Shown here: piece by piece, positions 21,480 through 34,336 of the stretch | Numbering within the stretch: position 1 is the first letter of the stretch | How the letters are laid out: each line of letters opens with the position of its first letter | NCBI GenBank assembly: GCA_036583965.1 | Contig: JAZBQD010000021.1 | Location: forward strand, 18,421,766-18,485,765 | Length of the DNA stretch: 64,000 nt | Direction: 5' to 3' | Source: Prunella strophiata | Lineage: Eukaryota; Chordata; Aves; Passeriformes; Prunellidae | Program-made: the position numbers and the translations under genes | Notes under the pieces: generated by a model | The model's input: the letters and a program-made list of their open reading frames with translations, nothing else | Databases searched by the model: none | What the model was told of the DNA's origin: nothing

Positions 21480-21665
21480 CCTTTGGGAGCGTATTTATCT
21501 TTTCAGCACTTGTTAAGATACTCGCGGCGTAATTTGCTTTATCAACAGGAGGTTTAATCGTTTTATCGGGGGAAAGCCACCCTCCCCTGTCCCCTCGCGG
21601 AGGTTTTTAGTCAATTAAAGGCGTTATCAAAATAATTGGTTGTTGTACAACACTTAAAAGCCATA
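21480..21665. promoter_or_regulatory. Candidate regulatory element next to CpG block
   Basis: This compact segment mixes CpGs with AT-rich transcription-factor-like cores: TTATCTTTT, TTTAATCGTTTTATCGG, AGTCAATTAAAGG and TAATTGGTTG. Its complexity is higher than the AT-rich DNA to its right. This is the kind of composition seen in conserved developmental enhancers, but no alignment supports it here. Confidence 0.28.
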
Positions 21666-24141
21666 ACAATGTAATGTATATGTGATATAGTATAATGTAG
21701 AGCAGATATACATAATGTATATATAATAATGAATAATGTAGAGCAGATTATACACAGCCCTTTCCTGTTTTCTAGAGGTTCAAACACCTGAGAACTCAGC
21801 CGTGCCTCGCTGCACTCATCGGCAAAGGAATTTTACATACATCTTGTGGGGGTGTTGTCTGCTGAGCAAAGAAAAGATGAAAATGAGAAAAAAAAACCCC
21901 GTTTTTTAATGTGTATAGCACGAAGCAGTTTTGTTCTGACGGGTCATGGATGCAGTTTTAAATAGTAAAAATAATTTGAAATTCCTTAAAAAATAAAAGT
22001 CGATATTAATCAATTAGGAAAAATATTTTTCTGCTCACAGCAACTTTGTGGGAGTTCTGTTTTTACATCTCATTCCAGCAGTTTTTGTTAAATTAGAAAA
22101 AAAGTTCTTTAACTGTTAATTTTTTTTTCTTTTGTAATGATAGAGATCGTTTTAATCATAGGATAATGAACCTAATTCAATTTACACTGGTGAAATCTCA
22201 TTAACTAAATTAGAGCCAGTCCCTTATTTACAATGAGTAGAATCAATCTCAAACTGTTTGCTATTGTTTGGTTTGTTTTGGTTTTTTTTTTCCCCCTGAC
22301 TTCTTGCTGTCATTTAATTTAAAGGGCAGACTCCACATTTATCCTCATTTGGGGAAAACGTTCTAAAGAATTAAATCTGGATTTTCATTTCGAGGCACTG
22401 TGTTTGAATGGCTTTAAAACCTCCTGATTATTTAAAACCTCCTTATTATTAATATTATTATTTAATAATAACAGTATTATTTGTCAGAATTATGACTGAC
22501 AAGCTGTATCAGAAATGTTACCTGAAGATATGTAGATATAATTAAATATATACAGTATACTAATGGCAAAATATATATTAAAGCATTTATTTTGTTTTAT
22601 CTAGGAAAATAAATTATTTTAGGCTACAAAATTTTCTTATAGTACAATTTTTGCCCATCTTTGCATTCCTTACTGTGCCTTTCTTTACTTGCAATAATTT
22701 TCAGAGTAAATGCTCAAAGCCTGAGGTGTTGAACTTCTTTTAATGACCCTTCCTCCACTCCCATGGGAGGGAATATTCTGCTTATTTTGACTACTGATGT
22801 TTTCAAATCTTTTTTCAATGTTTTTTTTTTTTTTAATGCAGTGGGCACATAGGTTTCATTTCAAAGTGTGACTCAATGGTAATTAGTAAAAATTTATCAT
22901 TTTACTAGCTTCGTTTTCTAGACTCCAGCAATAACAAAAGGGGTGTTCACATCCCAGATATACTTTCAAATGTAAGTTTTAAATATTGTCCCTGTAATAG
23001 CCAGAAGAGCTCAAGAGGTCAATGAATAGCAACATTTATGTTGATTTATCTGAAAAAAAAAAGTGGTTCAACTCTTGGGAACCCATTGGGAACATCCCAA
23101 TCCATTCTGCAGCAATTAACAACAATGACTAAAATTTTGGGTTTTTAAAGGTCATTTTTGCCACTTGCAGAACTGGGACACACACACAAACAGAGCCATA
23201 AATTTCTATGGCTCATTCCATCCATTTTTGATGGAAAGTTGGAGAAATCCAAACCATTTTCCCACCCTTGCCTCTTGTTTGCAGCTGAGAGCAGAAGGGC
23301 TGAGGCCACGGAGCTGAACCCAACCCAACCCCAGCAGGGTGAGCTGGGACTCCCAAAAATTTAATTAACATTAAATGTATTTAATTAACATTAAATTAAT
23401 TTAATTAAGCATTTCAGATGTAATTCTGCTGAATTCTGCCACGCTGAGCTTGTTGTTCTCCTCTGTTCCCATCCCCAGCTTTCTCCGCCTTTTTCTTCCA
23501 CTCTTTTTCCTTTTCCTCAAGGTGGGTTTTCTCGAGGGTTTTGTTTGTTTTTTGTCTTTTTCTGAGGTATCCCCTGTGATTCAGCACCAACCTCCAGCAC
23601 ACAGGGATTTTTCCTTGTGCAGTAATAAGAATTTCACCATCCTGAGCTGAAACAAAGCCGGGTTTCATCTCAGGGGGAAGAGAGATATGATAATCAAGGA
23701 GAAATCAGAGACCAGATCTTAAATCAGGAGAAATTGGTGAATTTCCATGAAAAATCAATGAGGAGCTGGAATGATTTTTTTTTTCTTTTTTTTTTTTTTT
23801 TTTCCCCGCGGTGGAAGAAAACTGATATTAAAGTCAACAAGCTCCGAGCTTACCCCAGTGTGTGGAAATTTCGACATCCATTACCTGCTTTTGACCCTTT
23901 AGCAGGGCAGCAGAAAAAGCAGCGCTCAAACACTCGGCGATGGCACAGCACCCGCACAGAATTTCTCTTTCACCCACAAAAACCAGAGGGGAAAAATTCA
24001 AATTCAGTATTTTTCTAGAATCGACCCCTCTTAAAAAAACCACGTACACAAACGAACGACGTGGTTGTAAAAATTAAAGTGTTTTCGTGTTGGTTTGGTT
24101 TTTGTTTATTTGTTTTGTTTTTGGGGTTTTTTTTTTGTTTT

Positions 24142-24173
<32 letters not shown>

Positions 24174-24250
24174 TTTTTTTTTTTTAAAGGCCCCCGGGTT
24201 TGCTCGCGGCTGTAACTCCTGGAAAGTTCAGGAGGAAAAAAAACAAACAA
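21666..24250. other. AT-rich non-coding sequence
   Basis: No gene is supported. A 16-base sequence (ATAATGTAGAGCAGAT) occurs twice, at 21,692-21,707 and 21,733-21,748, within TATA-rich DNA. TTAATTAACATTAAAT repeats lie at about 23,362-23,408. A broken T run at about 23,776-23,803 and a long one from 24,143 to 24,185 are present. Open frames under 100 codons show nothing recognisable. Confidence 0.55.
24143..24185 (+). repeat. Poly(T) run, T30 + G + T12
   Basis: A T30 run, one G, then T12. TTTTG-rich simple sequence extends upstream to about 24,090. No attached retroposed body is recognised. Confidence 0.93.
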
Positions 24251-24254
24251 ACAA

Positions 24255-24650
24255 ACAAAAAAGGGACGTTTAAGCCCTGGGGGTCAGGTTACCCTGCTTG
24301 CCTATTCATCACCGCCTCCTCTAGGAATGTTTAACCACATTTTAGGGTCCTAATTGTTTGGTTCGACTCCTCTTCGTGACGGCATCAAAAAATGCGCAGC
24401 ATTTTGGGGAGTAACAGATCGTGGGATGAGGCTTGGGACATTCAAATTGTGGTCTTGGGCAGTGGTGCAAGCCTAAATAAATACTGAAAAACTGCGGGAA
24501 GGGCTCTGCACGGGCTTCTAGTTAAAGTAAAACCGTAATAATAATTAGGGAGTAAAAACTAGGAAGGGCCAAACTCTGCCTTAAGCAACCCTAATGATAA
24601 TTACGTTGTGGTAATGAGTGTGCAGGCCAGTTTTAAATAGCATAAAGACA
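24255..24650. promoter_or_regulatory. Candidate conserved non-coding element
   Basis: This is about 400 bp of complex, low-repeat sequence between T-rich simple DNA and ordinary AT-rich DNA. It has scattered CpGs (GGTTCGACTCC, CTTCGTGACGGC, AATGCGCAGC) and several TAAT/ATTA cores (CCTAATTGTTTGG, CCGTAATAATAATTAGG, AATGATAATTACG). No open frame crosses it. Retained CpGs and dense homeodomain-like cores suggest selection, which is inference. Confidence 0.28.
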
Positions 24651-27521
24651 GTGGCTCTGTGTTTTTGCCTCCAGAACGTGTCAGCAGGAATAGATCCCTT
24701 GTATAATCCTACAGAAATTCCTATGGCTCTGACCTGATGCTTTATTTAGGTGGGTCAGGGCTTTAGGGTGGCTCTTCCCCACCACTCCTGGCCCCTTTGA
24801 GGCATTTTCTTGCCTTGTTCATGGTTTTGTTAAAAGAGATAGAAACCACAGGCTGGCTGTGATGCCATCCCAGGCTCACATCCACCTTCCAGCCTTGGGA
24901 ATGCTTTCAATTTGATGCCTCCAGAGCAAAAATCCCATCACAGACAAATCTCTTCACACAAATATGGGGAGGTGAAGCATTACCTGATGAATGAAAGCAA
25001 GGAGAAGTATTTCTTGCCCACGATTTAAAAAAATAAATTGGTTTTAAAAGAACACATTCCATTTATTCAGTTTTGAGTTTGGCTGAGGTTTGTTATAAAA
25101 ATAGTGCTGTAATTTTTTAAGAAACATTTTCTGTTTGGATAGATTAACTGTACACGCAGGCACTTTAGCTTTTGATTCCTTTCAGTAATAGAGTAATATT
25201 CATTGCTGGCATACAAAAGTCCTCCTAATAAAAACAGTTTGGGAAATCTTCCATGCCAGACAGATAAAATCTCTTTGAAATGTTGGGGGGGTGATGAGCA
25301 ACAGTCAAAAAATGGGATTTTCTTTGCCCCTAGATTCCAGTGCTGCAAAAGCATCCCCATCACTGGCAGAAGTGCATCTCTCCAGTGCTCTGCTGCAAAT
25401 TCCTGGGTTAAAAAAGGCATTTGGGACTGATATTATTCCTAGCTGATTGCTATAGCCAGCGTTTTGTGTATTTGGGACAAAAATAATGCAGGAGTCACAT
25501 CACTGTGGGTGCCTCCCTCCCTCTCTGTATTCTATATCTGGGGCAGCACTCTGGTACCAAGCAGGATCCTGGCACATCCCTCCCAGCCCACCTTGCTCTT
25601 TGGGCTCCCTCAGGCTCTCAGAGAACTGTTTTGCTTCCCTTTAAGTGTGGGAAAAGGCTGAGAGGAGCAGCAGGGCTGGGGAGCCAGCACGAGGGATCCT
25701 CTCCCCTCTGCCTCTGCTCACCTTCAAAACAGCTCCTTGTGCTCATTGCCTTTAATCTCTCTGTCACAGGCTTTTTGTAATAATTCCTCTGCTGGCCTGA
25801 GAACCTGAGAAGTCAATTTCTGTCATTTTATGTCTGTTAAATCAGGGCAAGGTTCATCTGAGTTAAATTTTCATAGTTCTCTGAAAATCCCCACTTCCCT
25901 GAGCTGAGGCTGCAGCCCTGAACCCCCGCGCTGCTGCTGTCAACTCAACGTCAGCAGAAGCAAAAACTAAAACAAAGGAGAAAAATAGCAAAATACTGGA
26001 AGAAACAAATATTTCTCCCCTTTTCTGTCTCAGTGGATGAAGGCCAGCATGGATCTGACTGGGTCCATGCCTTTGGTACCCTTCTCATCAATCCAGCCCA
26101 CAGAATCCATCCCAACCCCAGCACACTTTGTACATACAGGGTGCTGTTACTGCTCCAGGTTTTGCTTGTATTGTTTCTTCCTTGCAATTGTCCTTTGTAA
26201 ATCCCTGAACCGTTTCTGTGCTGTTCATTTCAGTCCTTTTGAAAGATTGTATTTTGTGTGTTTTCTTTTTAATTTTTGGTGGTTTTACTTCAGCACGTCC
26301 GCGGATGCGCTGCCAACAGAACCATGAACGCTCCCAAACCTGAAGTTCAATTAAGCAGCTCACTGCTCTTTTGACATTTTAATTTCACCCCCTTTTTTTC
26401 TTTCCTCTTTTTTTTTTTTTTTAAGAGAATTAGTGGTAACTTTATCTCTCATCAAATTCCAGGATTTTGTCTAATTCAATTATGCCTATGGAGGCTCTTT
26501 TCTTCTTTCTTTGGCTTTACTGAAGTGACACAGATGATTGTAGAATTGTTTCTGAGAAAATCCAAATTGTTCTGGAGCTATCTGCATTTTTGTTTCTTTG
26601 TGTATGTCCAATAATTCTTCAAGACTAGAAAGTTCAGATTTTTTTAACATATTATTATTAATCCACTTTAATGATCATTTTCAGAGATTGGTAATTTGTT
26701 CCCACAGCAGTGGTGATGATAATACAAAAAAATATTAGGAAGCAGCACCTCTGTGCTTTAGACTTCCTTGCCATGTTCCCTGTCAGCTTGCATCCCCTTC
26801 TCCTCATCTGTGGGATAGAAATAACCTTGGGACTGGGAGAAAAGTGTGTTTCTCATAAGAGCACAGGACAGGAAAGCCTTTTCTTTAAATCAAAAGCAGT
26901 TGGCTGCTGCAAGAGCCTGGAGGCAGAAACTCTGCTGCTGCTGTTGATGTCTGTCAGCCCCTCCACCTGCCCACAGGCAGAATTCTCTGGGGTTAATATC
27001 GACCCCAAAGTCCTTACTTTTAATACTGCTCTAATCTGAGACCTGCTGCACAGCTCTGTGCTTTCCGTGTGGGAACAGCCTGCGCTTTCCTGAGGCTGGA
27101 GAGAGCTGCCTGTGGCAGTGGAATGGGTCATGGGATATTCCCCTGACCTCCTGAGCTGCTGCTGCTGCTGGGAATTTGGGCTGGGCTTTGCCCAGAGCCC
27201 CTCTCCTGGAGCTACACTGGGGTTTTTTAGAGGGTGTGTCCAGCCTGCTTCCACCACCATCCTCTCCTCCATCAGGCACATCACAAGGACAGCAGCGATG
27301 CTCAGACCATTTTGGCTTTTCCCTCTTGGCAGGGAATTTCACCAATTTTCCCTTCTGAAACGTCCTTTTCTGGCCAAATATACAACTGAGATTCTCTTCC
27401 CCTACACAACTCTTTCTTTCCTGGGTAGATGGGGAGTCTGTGTGTGCCCTAAGAGAATAACAGGGATCATCCCCCCTTTCTTTGTAACCCAGTGTTACAA
27501 ATTTCATGTGCTGAAATACAG
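24651..27521. other. Non-coding sequence, mostly AT-rich
   Basis: No gene is supported. Open frames reach 166 codons (27,112-27,612) without recognisable content, and that frame runs into a CR1 fragment. A small CpG-containing patch lies at 26,290-26,310. A T run lies at about 26,408-26,422 and a five-copy CTG run at 27,156-27,170. I see no other structured element. Confidence 0.55.
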
Positions 27522-27572
27522 AGTTTGGGTTGGGAAGGACCTTAAGGATCATTTACTTCCACCCCCCCAAGT
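27522..27572 (-). mobile_element. Short CR1 LINE 3' fragment, antisense
   Basis: Only the terminal block is recognisable: 'GAGTTTGGGTTGGGAAGGACC' equivalents, 'TTAAGGATCATTTACTTCC' and then 'ACCCCCC', in minus orientation. It is a very short or heavily diverged copy. The right boundary is uncertain. Confidence 0.72.
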
Positions 27573-27879
27573 GGTCCCAGAGCATTGCTGGTGGTGCTGC
27601 ATTGGAGGGTGATGTGACCCTGTGAAAACTGATGCTGCTGGTTTTACACAGCTTTGCTCCAAAGTTATCAAAGACGAGGATGGAGGGGTTGGGAACGCCG
27701 GGAGTGCTCTGCAGGTGGATTGGTATGTGCAGAGGTCACACCTAACCAACTTCTTAGGCCTCTGGTGTGAACTGATAAAGCCATCTGGTCACCATTTGAC
27801 AGCTGAAATTGTAATTACACCATTTGGCCCAGGAATTGCTGGCAGCCACCGTTTGAAGCTGTCCCAGATAGGGATCGAG
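27573..27879. other. Unique non-coding sequence
   Basis: Nothing recognisable is seen between the short CR1 fragment and the CpG-richer segment that follows. A 120-codon plus-strand frame (27,622-27,984) has no known domain. Confidence 0.5.
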
Positions 27880-28470
27880 CCATTCCACGGGAGCCGGCTC
27901 GCTGGAATTCATCTCCCCTCATCTCCCTGGCCCTCTTTTCACCTTCCCGAATTTATCTCCGCAGATCCCTCGTCCCGATTGTGAACTTGGCAGCGGCTGT
28001 TTGGCCCCAGTAACCCCGGTGGCCACTAACCAGGAACACCTGCTGGCCCCCGTTACCCGGAACGGGAGGAGAAGATGGGCATCTCCAGCGGAATTCCACC
28101 GCCGAGTATGGAAGTGTTTAAAGGAAGACCTTCCCCAGCTCGGGGTAGCAGGGATCTGAACCTTTAAATTGCAGCCATTCCCGGCCTGACGATAAGTAAA
28201 TAAACAATTCACAGCTGCGAGGGCTAAACACAGAAGCACATCTATCTCTCGCTGGCCTGATTGCTGAACAAGTAATTAAGTGCGAAACGTGAGCCCCCAA
28301 AGTCACCGGGAGACGATAAAGGTCTCCAGTTGTAAATTAACTGAACTCCTCGGTTTTAACCCTTCAGGAGCCCTTGGGTGGCACTGGGTGCCTCAGCGTG
28401 ACTCCAGTGCAATTTGCATGCAATTATTCCTGACATTTGCCCCTGGGAATATGGAGCTGTTATTTTAACA
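27880..28470. promoter_or_regulatory. CpG-richer candidate regulatory element
   Basis: The segment is GC- and CpG-richer than its surroundings, with CpGs spread through 27,890-28,110 and 28,140-28,350. It also holds AT-rich cores such as AAGTAATTAAGTGCG, GACGATAAGTAAATAAAC and GTAAATTAACTG. No convincing coding frame is present. The isolated position inside AT-rich DNA fits a distal enhancer or a small orphan CpG island. Confidence 0.33.
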
Positions 28471-29587
28471 AATTAAAAAAACAAGGCAGGGAGTTGCTTT
28501 GTCTCCTCTCGCTGAGCTAGTGCAGGGCACCCTCACAGTCCCAGCTCCTGGCTCTGCCACGATGCTCGTCCATCACCCTCCTGCTGTCACTGTCCCTCCT
28601 GGCGATAGCAGAGGTGTCACAAACCCAAAATGCATTAAAGCCTCTGCTAGGGCTCTGAGATAAAGGGGCTGCTGGCTGGGATGGGCAGATATCCATCAGT
28701 GCCTCCAGAGTGCATTCATTCAGGATTCACCTTGAGAATCAGGGTGTAATGAATGGCCATAAATTGAAGTATCACCACTTGTTAAGTAATTCATTAAAGG
28801 GTTGTGGGGTTTTGCTTTCTTTGGTTGTGGTTGTGGATTTTTTTTTTTTTCCTTATGTTTTTCATGAATGAAAACTTTACTTTGCATGATAATTCATTTT
28901 AAGGGCTAAGCTCCTGCAATTTTATGACTATAATCAATGCATTTTCAGATGCAAAACTAATTATTTTAGCACACAATGAAAACTTTGTCAGTGTCCAGTT
29001 TTCAACTCAAAGGACTGCAAACTACGAAACAAATAAAAATAATTCAAAGTTGAATTTTTAAAAATAAATTATTCTTAAGCCATCCAATAATTTTTGAGTG
29101 CTAGATACCAACTTGGCAACTTCTAGGGCTGATTTAGCTTAATGGAGTTTTTCTCCTAAGATGATTCACAGGCCTAGATGATCTGTTTGATGCTGGAGCT
29201 GGATTTCATTGGAATCCTGGACTGTGAAGTCACAGAGGGATGGATCTATGGATCTGGATCACACTCAGATCACTCCATAGTTAATTTTTATGTGGGCCAA
29301 ATGAATTTTTGGGCTCTCTGGTGAAGGGAGAAAAGTAGGGAGTGATTAACTGCAGGACCTCAGCTTCCTTCTCAACCATGAGGTTTGTTTGGGATTGGCC
29401 TCATTATTACGAATTTCTTCAGATTTAACTCCCAGACTTTCCCTTTTCTCCTGTTCTGAAGCAGCTGCTTATACTTTACAGCTTTTCCTGAAGCCATGGC
29501 AGGAGCTGTGCTGGAAATGGTGCCATGGGAGTCTGTACCCCAGGTCAGGAGACCAGACATCAAATCCCTGGTGCATCCTGGCAGCTG

Positions 29588-29625
29588 GGAATGCTCCAGC
29601 AAACCAGGAATGCTCCAGCAAACCC
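29588..29625 (+). repeat. Two-copy 19-bp tandem duplication
   Basis: Two adjacent copies of GGAATGCTCCAGCAAACC plus one base differ only at the last base. This is a small local duplication. Confidence 0.9.
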
Positions 29626-32102
29626 TGCCAAAGCAGCTGCTGGGAGCACATCACCAGTGGTGCAGATGGTAGAGGAGAACCAGCCAGGGATCTCCTCGCT
29701 GAGCACAAGAGCCTTGTCTTTCCCCTGTCCCAGAGAATCCATAAAAAGCACTCAATTTCACACAGCTGCTTTGTTCAGAGCTGAGGCCATGCAGAACACA
29801 GCTCATCCATTTTGGATCCTGCTTCCAGTGGGAACTGGGCAGGGAGACAGCAAACTTTTCAAACCCCAAGCTGTGAAGGAGCAAGAACACTCCCAAAATG
29901 TCCCTTCTAAAAGGGAGCCTCCCTTTTGGGTTTCAAATGCTATCTTTGTTACCACCCTTGGTAACCTTGCTAGCAAAGAGCTGAATGTTATTAGAAAACA
30001 GCTGAGCATGGGTGGGAAGACAAGAAAACAAAAGGAAATGGAAGTCCTGGAAATTGATTTTCCATTTGAATCTGTTATTTTTTCTTCTAATTTTTAATAA
30101 GACACTTTATTAAGTTTATTGCACTGCTATCTATTTTCTTTTAGGGTGTGTTATCTTTTGTGACTTAGTTTAGACTAAAATAAATCCTCAGTTGCTAATT
30201 AAGGATAGAAATGGAAATCCAAAGACTTGCTTCTCATCAATGCCAAGCAGTAAATCCTTTAATGCTCTGGGATTTTGCTCTATAGCTCTAAATTTCCCAT
30301 TGGTATTTAGTAATCTGCTGATTGCATTTACTTTAATTCTTTGGTCTTCAGAGTGTTCATGTTGAGGCACTCACTTACAGTAGCTCTGCGTGTTAAGGGC
30401 AATGAGTTAAAAGCTGTTGGGGTTTTTTTATTAAATTCCAGCTCTGTTTTTCCTATTGAGTTCCCAACTACTGGGTTATATCACACTAACAGGAGTTGTA
30501 CTCTGGCTGGACAAATGGCAGCATGTTGCAGTGTCCTGGGGGAGCCATGACATCATTTTTAATTTGCTTATCTGGACTCGGAAAAACAGGAGGGTGTTTG
30601 GTGAGAAAGTGAATTTATTTTTGCTGCAGCTCACCTCTTCTTGCTGTGACGTTATGGGAACTATGTCCCTGTGCAGGTTACACCGGGACATGGCTGCTCC
30701 CTGGAGGTCTCAGATGTGCCCATTCCACCACCTCTGAAGGAATGGAGGGATTTAATGGTCCATAAGCCCATTTTCCCATTCCCTAGGACCTGTGGAGGGG
30801 AGGGCCACCTTTGCCTTTAATGCATCCCTCAGGGTTTTCCTGCAGGCTGAGAGAAGCCAAGGAAACCTTCCAGGCAATTTTGTGGTTGGGTTCCACAACC
30901 AACTTGACACTGGGATCAACAAGAATAGAGCCTGGGGAAATTCTCTGGAGCACCTTGGACACCTTTGGCTGTGTTTGGACTGCATTAGCTCAAATAGGAT
31001 TTGATTTTTTTTTTTTCTTTCACTTCCCCATTCCAGCTGAGACTGGAAAAGGTGTTTTATTTCCCTGGGAGCTGGAAAAAAGGCTTCCTAACAGAGCTCT
31101 TCTAACCTTTGCTGTGGGTGTCTCTTTTCTCATGGAATTAGGACAGGAGGCAGGAATTTTAGAATGAGAGAGAGATTTTAAGTCATATCATTCTGAGTAA
31201 ATAGTTTACATACTGATAATGTTGGATAAGTAGTTACTAAATCAGTAAATGCTTTTCTAATTTGACCCAAATTTTAGCATTTGCTGAAGTCATGGCTGTG
31301 TCTTCTCCAGAAAGATAATTTTGACATAAAGCCTTTAATAACCCTGTAGAACTCAGCCCACTGGGAAATTTTATTTTCCCTAAGTGAAGGTCTGGCTGTT
31401 CTGTCCACTTGTTTTGCAATAAGAACCTTCAAAACTGAAGTGTAACAACTTTTTTATCATTATTTGCTTATTGCACTTATTCCAGAGAATCACTTGTGAA
31501 CTATGACTTGTACTTGCACTTTCCCACTCCTAACACAAACACACATTTAATTAATCTCACTGATGCTCTTTTAAGCTTCAAGTCTTGAAGTTTGAATATT
31601 TAAATTCTCTTTATCAATTTGGATAAACTAGGTTTGAAGAAGGGAACCAAAGCTGTATTTTCTGAATGATTTAGGAAAAGAGAAATCAGTCTCATTAGCT
31701 TTCAGTCCAACCAGTGCCATAAGCTCCTGGACACCTGGAGCAGCTGACTTGGCATTCCAAGCGAGTGAGGACCAGAGGCTCCAGCTCCCTGCAGTGGGAA
31801 TGACCTCACAGCACGAGGAAGAGCTGATTACATCACGGAGATAACCTGTTCCCTTAAAAATAGCAAGGTCAGGGAGGCAATAAAGCTGTCAGCATGGCAA
31901 TCACAGCTTGTGTTCCACCAGCTCCCCAGGCTGGGGACCAGGAGGGTGGGGACCTCACAGCGAGGACGGCCACGTTTGGGTAAACAAACCCATGGCAATA
32001 CCCCAGAGCTATTGTCTGCTCAACAGCTCTATTTGTGCCAGTGATATTTCCAGGTTAGCTCCTCCTAGGCCCATAAAAAAATCTTGTTTTATTCTTTTTG
32101 CT

Positions 32103-32103
<1 letters not shown>

Positions 32104-32133
<30 letters not shown>
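32104..32133 (+). repeat. Poly(T) run, T30
   Basis: This is an uninterrupted T30 run followed by CCCC. No attached element is recognised. Confidence 0.95.
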
Positions 32134-34288
32134 CCCCTGGATGCAATGATAGATGGAGTGCCCATAAAAACCTCGCGGCTCCATGTAGGACATCCCCAAG
32201 CACCGAGCCAGGTGAGGAGCAGCTGGTCATGGAGCAGGCTTCCACCCAGGCCTGGGCTTGGCTCGAGCCTCTTGTCCAGTCTCTGGGATGCCTCACTCTT
32301 TGTTCACATCCAGCTGTGGGAATATTTCACACCAGAGGCCAGGCCAAGAATGGAAAACCATCCAATCTCTCCAGCCAAGCAGCCTTGGGAGGTGCTCGTG
32401 GTGCAGGTGGCAGCACAGCCCCCTATTTTCATTGTGCTGGGCTGACGTGGTTTTCAGCAGAGGAAGATGTTGTGAAGGGTTCACATCCTGTTGGTGCCTC
32501 AGATACGTTTCAGCTATTGCTGTTTTCCTTTGAATAACGTGTCCCTTGGCTCGGCCTCCAGTTTAGCTGGCCTTGGACGATGGGTCAGAGTGATGCAACT
32601 GATTTGGGGACTTTTGGACACAAGTGTCAAACTGTGAGGTTTTGATAAAGACTGAACATGTGCAGAGCAGTGTCTAGGGACAAAACATTCCTTATTATAT
32701 CCAAAATGAAGCATAAACTTGTGCCACTGATAATATATAGCTAGGCTTTATCTGTTAAACACCAAATCTCCAGCAAATTTTGGTGAAATTTTTGATTTTT
32801 AAGATACTTTTCAGCTTAAAGCCATGTCAGGGGTTGAGTTCAGAGGTGAGAAAGACCAAAAGAGGCATTGGACCTCATGTGAGTGAAATGTGGTTGCAGT
32901 CAGAGCAGCTGCCACTGCCTTGCACAGCTTTTCCCTTCCCTTGGTGGTGGCTCAGTGTTGCACTCAGAACAGCTCCAGGCAGTTATAACCTGAAATTCCT
33001 GACAATTGCATCCTACCTTTACTTACATCCTGGCCAAGAAATCCATTTGGAAATGGAGCTTTTAAATCCAAAGCTCCATCGCTGTTGAAAAGGGTTAGAG
33101 ATGGGATGAGATTATGAGCAATCAGATGGGATAAAATTGGGGTTGACCAGAAAATTTAGCTGCAATTCAGAGAAAACTTCTAGGAGTTTTTAAAGTATAT
33201 TTGCTACATTGCATAATATTTTGTTATATCTTTCCCACTTACTGATTTTGATGGAGGCCCCAAAACCAGAAATACTGTGAGATGAGGCTGTTTCCATGGA
33301 TTATTTTTGTTCTGCACTGGAGGGGAGAAAACCTGTTCTTGTAGGATTTTCATCCCAGAAAGAAATAAGAAAAAAATAATTTGTGAGTGTTTTTCTTAAT
33401 GGAATAATTAATCTGAAGCTTACCTATCACCAAGTCCTAATTATCTGTTGATGTTAATTCCATTGATTGTCCATAGGTGAGTCAGAGTTCTAAGGCAATG
33501 AAGGAATTTAATTGGAATGATTTTTCAGTTTTTTGGGTCTATTTACAGACTGTGGTATGTCCATTTGATCAGGTGCCAGAATGTGAAACTGAAACACCAG
33601 TGTTTTCTTCTTGCTATAATTGGAATCTTTCAAGACAAGATTCCAACGTTTGAAGGTGTTCACTCCAAGGTTTTGGTTCTCTCCCATCAAGATTTCAATG
33701 CTAATGTATAAAATATTAAACTCAGTGTTGGCCACCTTCCTCTTCCATTGAACTCCAAGGGGATTTAATTCTTTGATTTCAATCAGGACAATGTTCAGCA
33801 CTTCTGGCTGCCCAAAATACACCGTGGTCCAAACACCTGCTCTGGATCTGCAGGCTGAGCTCCACAGGTGTTGCCAGCCCTTCCCAAGCCATCATTTCTC
33901 TGGAAACAGGAATTTCTCTCTGAGCTGGACAAATTATAGTGACCTCAAACACTTGGGGCTTCTTGGGAGCAACCCTGTCAGGGAGGAAGGGAAGGATGTT
34001 AATTTTTGGGATGATAACAAAATCCTTTAATGAAAGGGAGGGGTTTGGCCTCCAAGGGCTTTGCCTGGGGGAGAGGGTGTGAAGGGGAGCAGCCCCTGAG
34101 CCCTGGGTTTGCCATGCTGGCTGGGAGGGCGTGAGAAGAATGGTGTTTGTGCCTCTGCCAAGCCCTTCCCTGCTGCTCTTGGAGAAACCAAGCTGCAAAA
34201 AGCTCCTTCCTGCAGAGTGTCGCAACGACTGTCTTGAGTTTGGCTTCAGAAAATGGTTCAATTCTTTTATTTTATTTATTTTTTTTAC

Positions 34289-34336
34289 AGCTTGCTCCAC
34301 GTTATTAAATGTAGCTTGCTCCACATTATTAAAAAA
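34289..34336 (+). repeat. Two-copy 24-bp tandem duplication
   Basis: Adjacent copies at 34,289-34,312 and 34,313-34,336 share AGCTTGCTCCAC and TTATTAAA, with a few substitutions. This is a local duplication in AT-rich DNA. Confidence 0.88.

Noticed and set aside
26281..26345. Exon-like block after TTTTACTTCAG with CpGs and an ACCATGA start context
   Set aside because: The frame from the ATG is only 14 codons, no donor or recognisable peptide follows, and the pyrimidine tract is poor.
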